NCBI RefSeq assembly: GCF_003286085.1
Contig: NW_020825294.1
Coordinates: 6,882,001 to 6,946,000 of the forward strand
Length of the DNA stretch: 64,000 nt
Direction of reading: 5' to 3'
Source of the DNA: Drosophila persimilis
Taxonomy: Eukaryota > Arthropoda > Insecta > Diptera > Drosophilidae
Both the position numbers and the translations under genes were made by a program. Below the pieces are notes generated by a model that saw nothing but the letters and a program-made list of their open reading frames with translations, was not told the DNA's origin and did no database searches. Positions 61,336-64,000 of the stretch are shown in pieces. Numbering within the stretch: the first letter of the stretch is position 1; each line of letters opens with the position of its first letter.

Positions 61336-62262
61336 GTAAATAGCCCTCATTTTCTATACAGGCCATACAAAATTCTTCAACGAAATCCAAATCGAAATTA
61401 AACTTTTATTTTCATCTACCCCAATCTTTGTTATCTTCTTCCCATCTATCACAATCCCCTTCCCCTTCCAGCTACCCGGAAAATCAGTTTTAAACCAATT
61501 CCCGTGAATATTAGTCCCTGCCACAAAGAGTATTTCGGTGTCGCTCAACTTGAATAAATAAAACAAACTTAGCTTGTTGTAGCTGGTCTCCTTTGCTCAT
61601 TTTCTTGGCGTCTCCGTCTCCAGCTCCGTTTCCATCGTCAAGTGTTGCTCATTTTGTTTTACTTTATCATGTTGTTCGAGGGGACGGACCGCTTTTCGCT
61701 CTTCCCATTTCCCCGATGCTTGTTAGCCGCCTTTTGTTTGGCAACTCAGTCCTGGCCTGGCTCTGCATTTGGTACTTCCCCTTTGATTCTACTACTGTGC
61801 CTCCTTGTGAGACGCGTTCTGGTTCACGCTTTCCCTACTGGCTTTGGCTTTTCCTTCTATTACTGGTACTTTCTAGTCCTTTCATTGGATCTTTAATCTG
61901 TTCCTGTTTTTTCGTTGAAACTATTGGAAACTGTTTCTTATTATCCTCTTATGCCGAGCCTCTTGTTTCTATTTGAACTCATCTTATCGGGTTCCTAGTC
62001 ATTTCTCGGGGTTTCATCCTGCCAATTTTATTACGATCCGCCTTCCCCCAGTTAATTGCGCATTTCAACTTTTGCTTCAACACTTCTTGGGCCCTCCACA
62101 ATCCTATCTATCCTCCGTCCTGCCTGTCGATTGTTAATACGCCTCTTAAGTAGTTTGCCTCTCTAGGGCATTGCAAAGTTAAGTCTGTCTTTTTTCGGGG
62201 AGGCTCCAACTAAATTGTGTCTGCCACTCAAACTGATTTTCCAGCCCATTTAAAGCAGACAA

Positions 62263-62283
62263 ACAGACAGACAGACAGACAGT
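62263..62283. repeat. (ACAG)n microsatellite
   Basis: Five ACAG tetranucleotides. Complementary in type to the TGTC array at 19603. Confidence 0.9.
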
Positions 62284-63327
62284 CGCACACATAAATATGT
62301 GTCCTGGTCCTGCCTGAGGGCCTGACTGCAGTCGTCAGCCTCTGTCTGATCCTGTCTCTGGTCGGCCCCCCCAAGTTTCCTGCTATCTCCATTGTGTCTG
62401 TTTGGTTCTGAAAAACATTTTATAAACCGCATTCAAGTCAAAAATCAATAAGGCTTTGTTGTTGCTGCGTTTTGTTGACCGTCGGCATTTGGCGGCAGGG
62501 CAATTGTTGCATGCCTCCATGTGCAAGCGTGAGTATATATGTATGTATGTGTCTGTGTGGCCACCGCTTAACTGTAAACGAGGAAATAGCCCAGGCAACG
62601 CGTTGCAAAAAAACAGAAAAATGTTGAGCAGGCATTTTCCAGAGGAAATCAAATATTTCGCCATTTCAGAATCATGGATGGCTTACGAGGATTATTCGAA
62701 GCTCCACATACGTGAGGTGAGGCCGTATTTCATAGGACTTTTATTTCGATTGGCTGAGTTTTTAATTGCCTTTGATTTACAGAATTTTCTCATCAATTCC
62801 ACCAAAGAAAAGAGAAAATTCAAACATTTTAAATGCCACTCAAATACTTTGGAGTACGAGTACTTTTGCATCCGTTTCTCCGAAAATCATAGGACTCTCA
62901 ATATCTAAAAGTATACTTAAAATTATTCTGTGAAAAGCACAGCGACAGCCACCAAAGAATGATTTCCCGCCCAAGAATGATATCAGTTGCCATTTTTCAA
63001 TATCATTTGGGGATACCTGAACACCTGACCCTTAGCATTTTGATGCATTCTCATTCAAAGACCGACAATCCTTCTTCTGTTGTCGACAAATTCTTAAAAA
63101 AGAAAAAACAAAGAAATAAAAACGAAACAAACTTTGGCCCTGCGGCTGCTGTCCGGAGCTGGAATGGACAATAAATCAAGCTTTGATTGCTTTTATCGAC
63201 AGGGGCAACAATACACAAAGAAAATGCAGAAGAAGGAGCAAAAATAGTAAATCACTTTACGGGTATGAAGAGCAACAAATAATACTTTGAAGCGGTGAAA
63301 GTACTTTCTACTATGCCACACAGACAT

Positions 63328-63348
63328 CACACACACACACACACACAC
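63328..63348. repeat. (AC)n microsatellite
   Basis: Ten AC dinucleotides. Confidence 0.95.
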
Positions 63349-64000
63349 AGATCTATAGACAGCCATAGACACATGCATTGGCATTGAGAAATTGTTGGAA
63401 ATTCTGTTTGAATTGAGAAAGGAAATTGTCAAGGCGTGTTTGGGGTTTCAACTAGAAATGTTGTTACATCCATTACGTATACGCAGCGTGTACACAGCAC
63501 AGAGGCGAATCACAGCGGGAGGGAGGGGGAACGAGTGGGAACGAAATCAAATATCAAATAATTGTTGGCCATTTTGAATGGCTGCCAAAAAAGTTGCGCT
63601 GGCCATTTGTTTACACACAGACAACATTTTGGGGTTGGGGCAGGCCCAGAGGCAAGCAAACAAAGAATACTAAATAAAAAGTTCTATGGTGGATACTTCG
63701 ACTAAGAGATACCCAATTTTTGCGGATTTATGCTAGAGAATAGTATGGAAAAGTAGCTCTACAGGTGCGAATAAATATGGAGGAAATTAAACATATAATA
63801 CTTATGTGGAAGTTTATCTAGTGTCCTTAAAGACAGGCAGACAGGACTATAGACTTTTCTGTACACTTAACTATATAGTTTATGGCTTGGAAATATATTA
63901 CAACCATCGGACCTAAGAGTACCCTGTACCCTGTACGCTAAGAAATTAAATTGCCAGAAAAATTAATGAAACGCTGCCAAAAAACGCAATCTCTGGACCA

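Larger units (their letters stand above)
61336..64000. other. Non-coding stretch, no gene recognised
   Basis: T-rich at 61590-61980, (ACAG)n at 62263-62283, (AC)n at 63328-63348, and a GATACCC-like fragment at 63700. Open frames at 61354-61566 (minus) and 62456-62908 (plus, 150 aa) show no family I recognise and lack coding bias. Confidence 0.5.

Noticed and set aside
62456-62908. Plus-strand 150-aa frame with complex composition
   Set aside because: No family recognised, AT-rich codons unlike the IFT70 exons, and spans a TATGTATGTATG run. A conservation test would settle it.
1-64000. CRISPR arrays, prophage or bacterial operons
   Set aside because: No regular spacer-repeat structure and no operon-like packed genes. 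The sequence is a fly-like nuclear region.

Overview
The window looks like nuclear DNA from a Drosophila-type fly. It is almost entirely non-coding. Only one protein gene can be supported: a five-exon gene at 57427-59631 on the + strand whose product matches IFT70/TTC30, a TPR protein of the intraflagellar transport B complex. Its introns are 52-67 bp, typical of Drosophila. Its exons prefer G or C at third codon positions, unlike the AT-rich and microsatellite-rich DNA around it. The many short CA/GA/ATC/CAG arrays, the TATCTG (GATACA) hexamer runs and the GATACCC-type repeat relics also fit a Drosophila genome, possibly the obscura group. That species-group call is an impression, not a measurement.

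Layout. Positions 1-57300 form a gene-poor expanse with no exon or RNA gene that I recognise on either strand. It holds microsatellites, a ~187-bp-spaced tandem duplication (5779-6121), a 104-bp minisatellite (13560-13860), eroded dispersed-repeat fragments that begin GCCGAAGCTTTTGATACCCT or similar, and purine/GAGA tracts. It also holds several complex AT-rich blocks with clustered TAATTA/ATTA motifs that resemble conserved fly enhancers. Positions 57307-57426 are the IFT70 promoter side and contain a near-canonical ciliary X-box. After the gene and its polyadenylation signals (59778, 59849), 59.9-64 kb is again non-coding as far as I can see.

Interpretation. The product is expected to act in cilia. 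In flies that means chordotonal and external sensory neurons and possibly the male germ line. The X-box suggests control by the RFX factor that runs ciliary genes. The 57-kb desert, with homeodomain-type motif clusters and GAGA/PHO-type tracts, could be the regulatory landscape or a giant intron of a neighbouring developmental gene outside the window. I cannot identify that gene. I found no convincing novel biological system. The best leads are the X-box/uORF arrangement at the IFT70 promoter, the dispersed GATACCC repeat family, the hairpin at 24389, the PRE-like tract at 46690, and the enhancer-like blocks.
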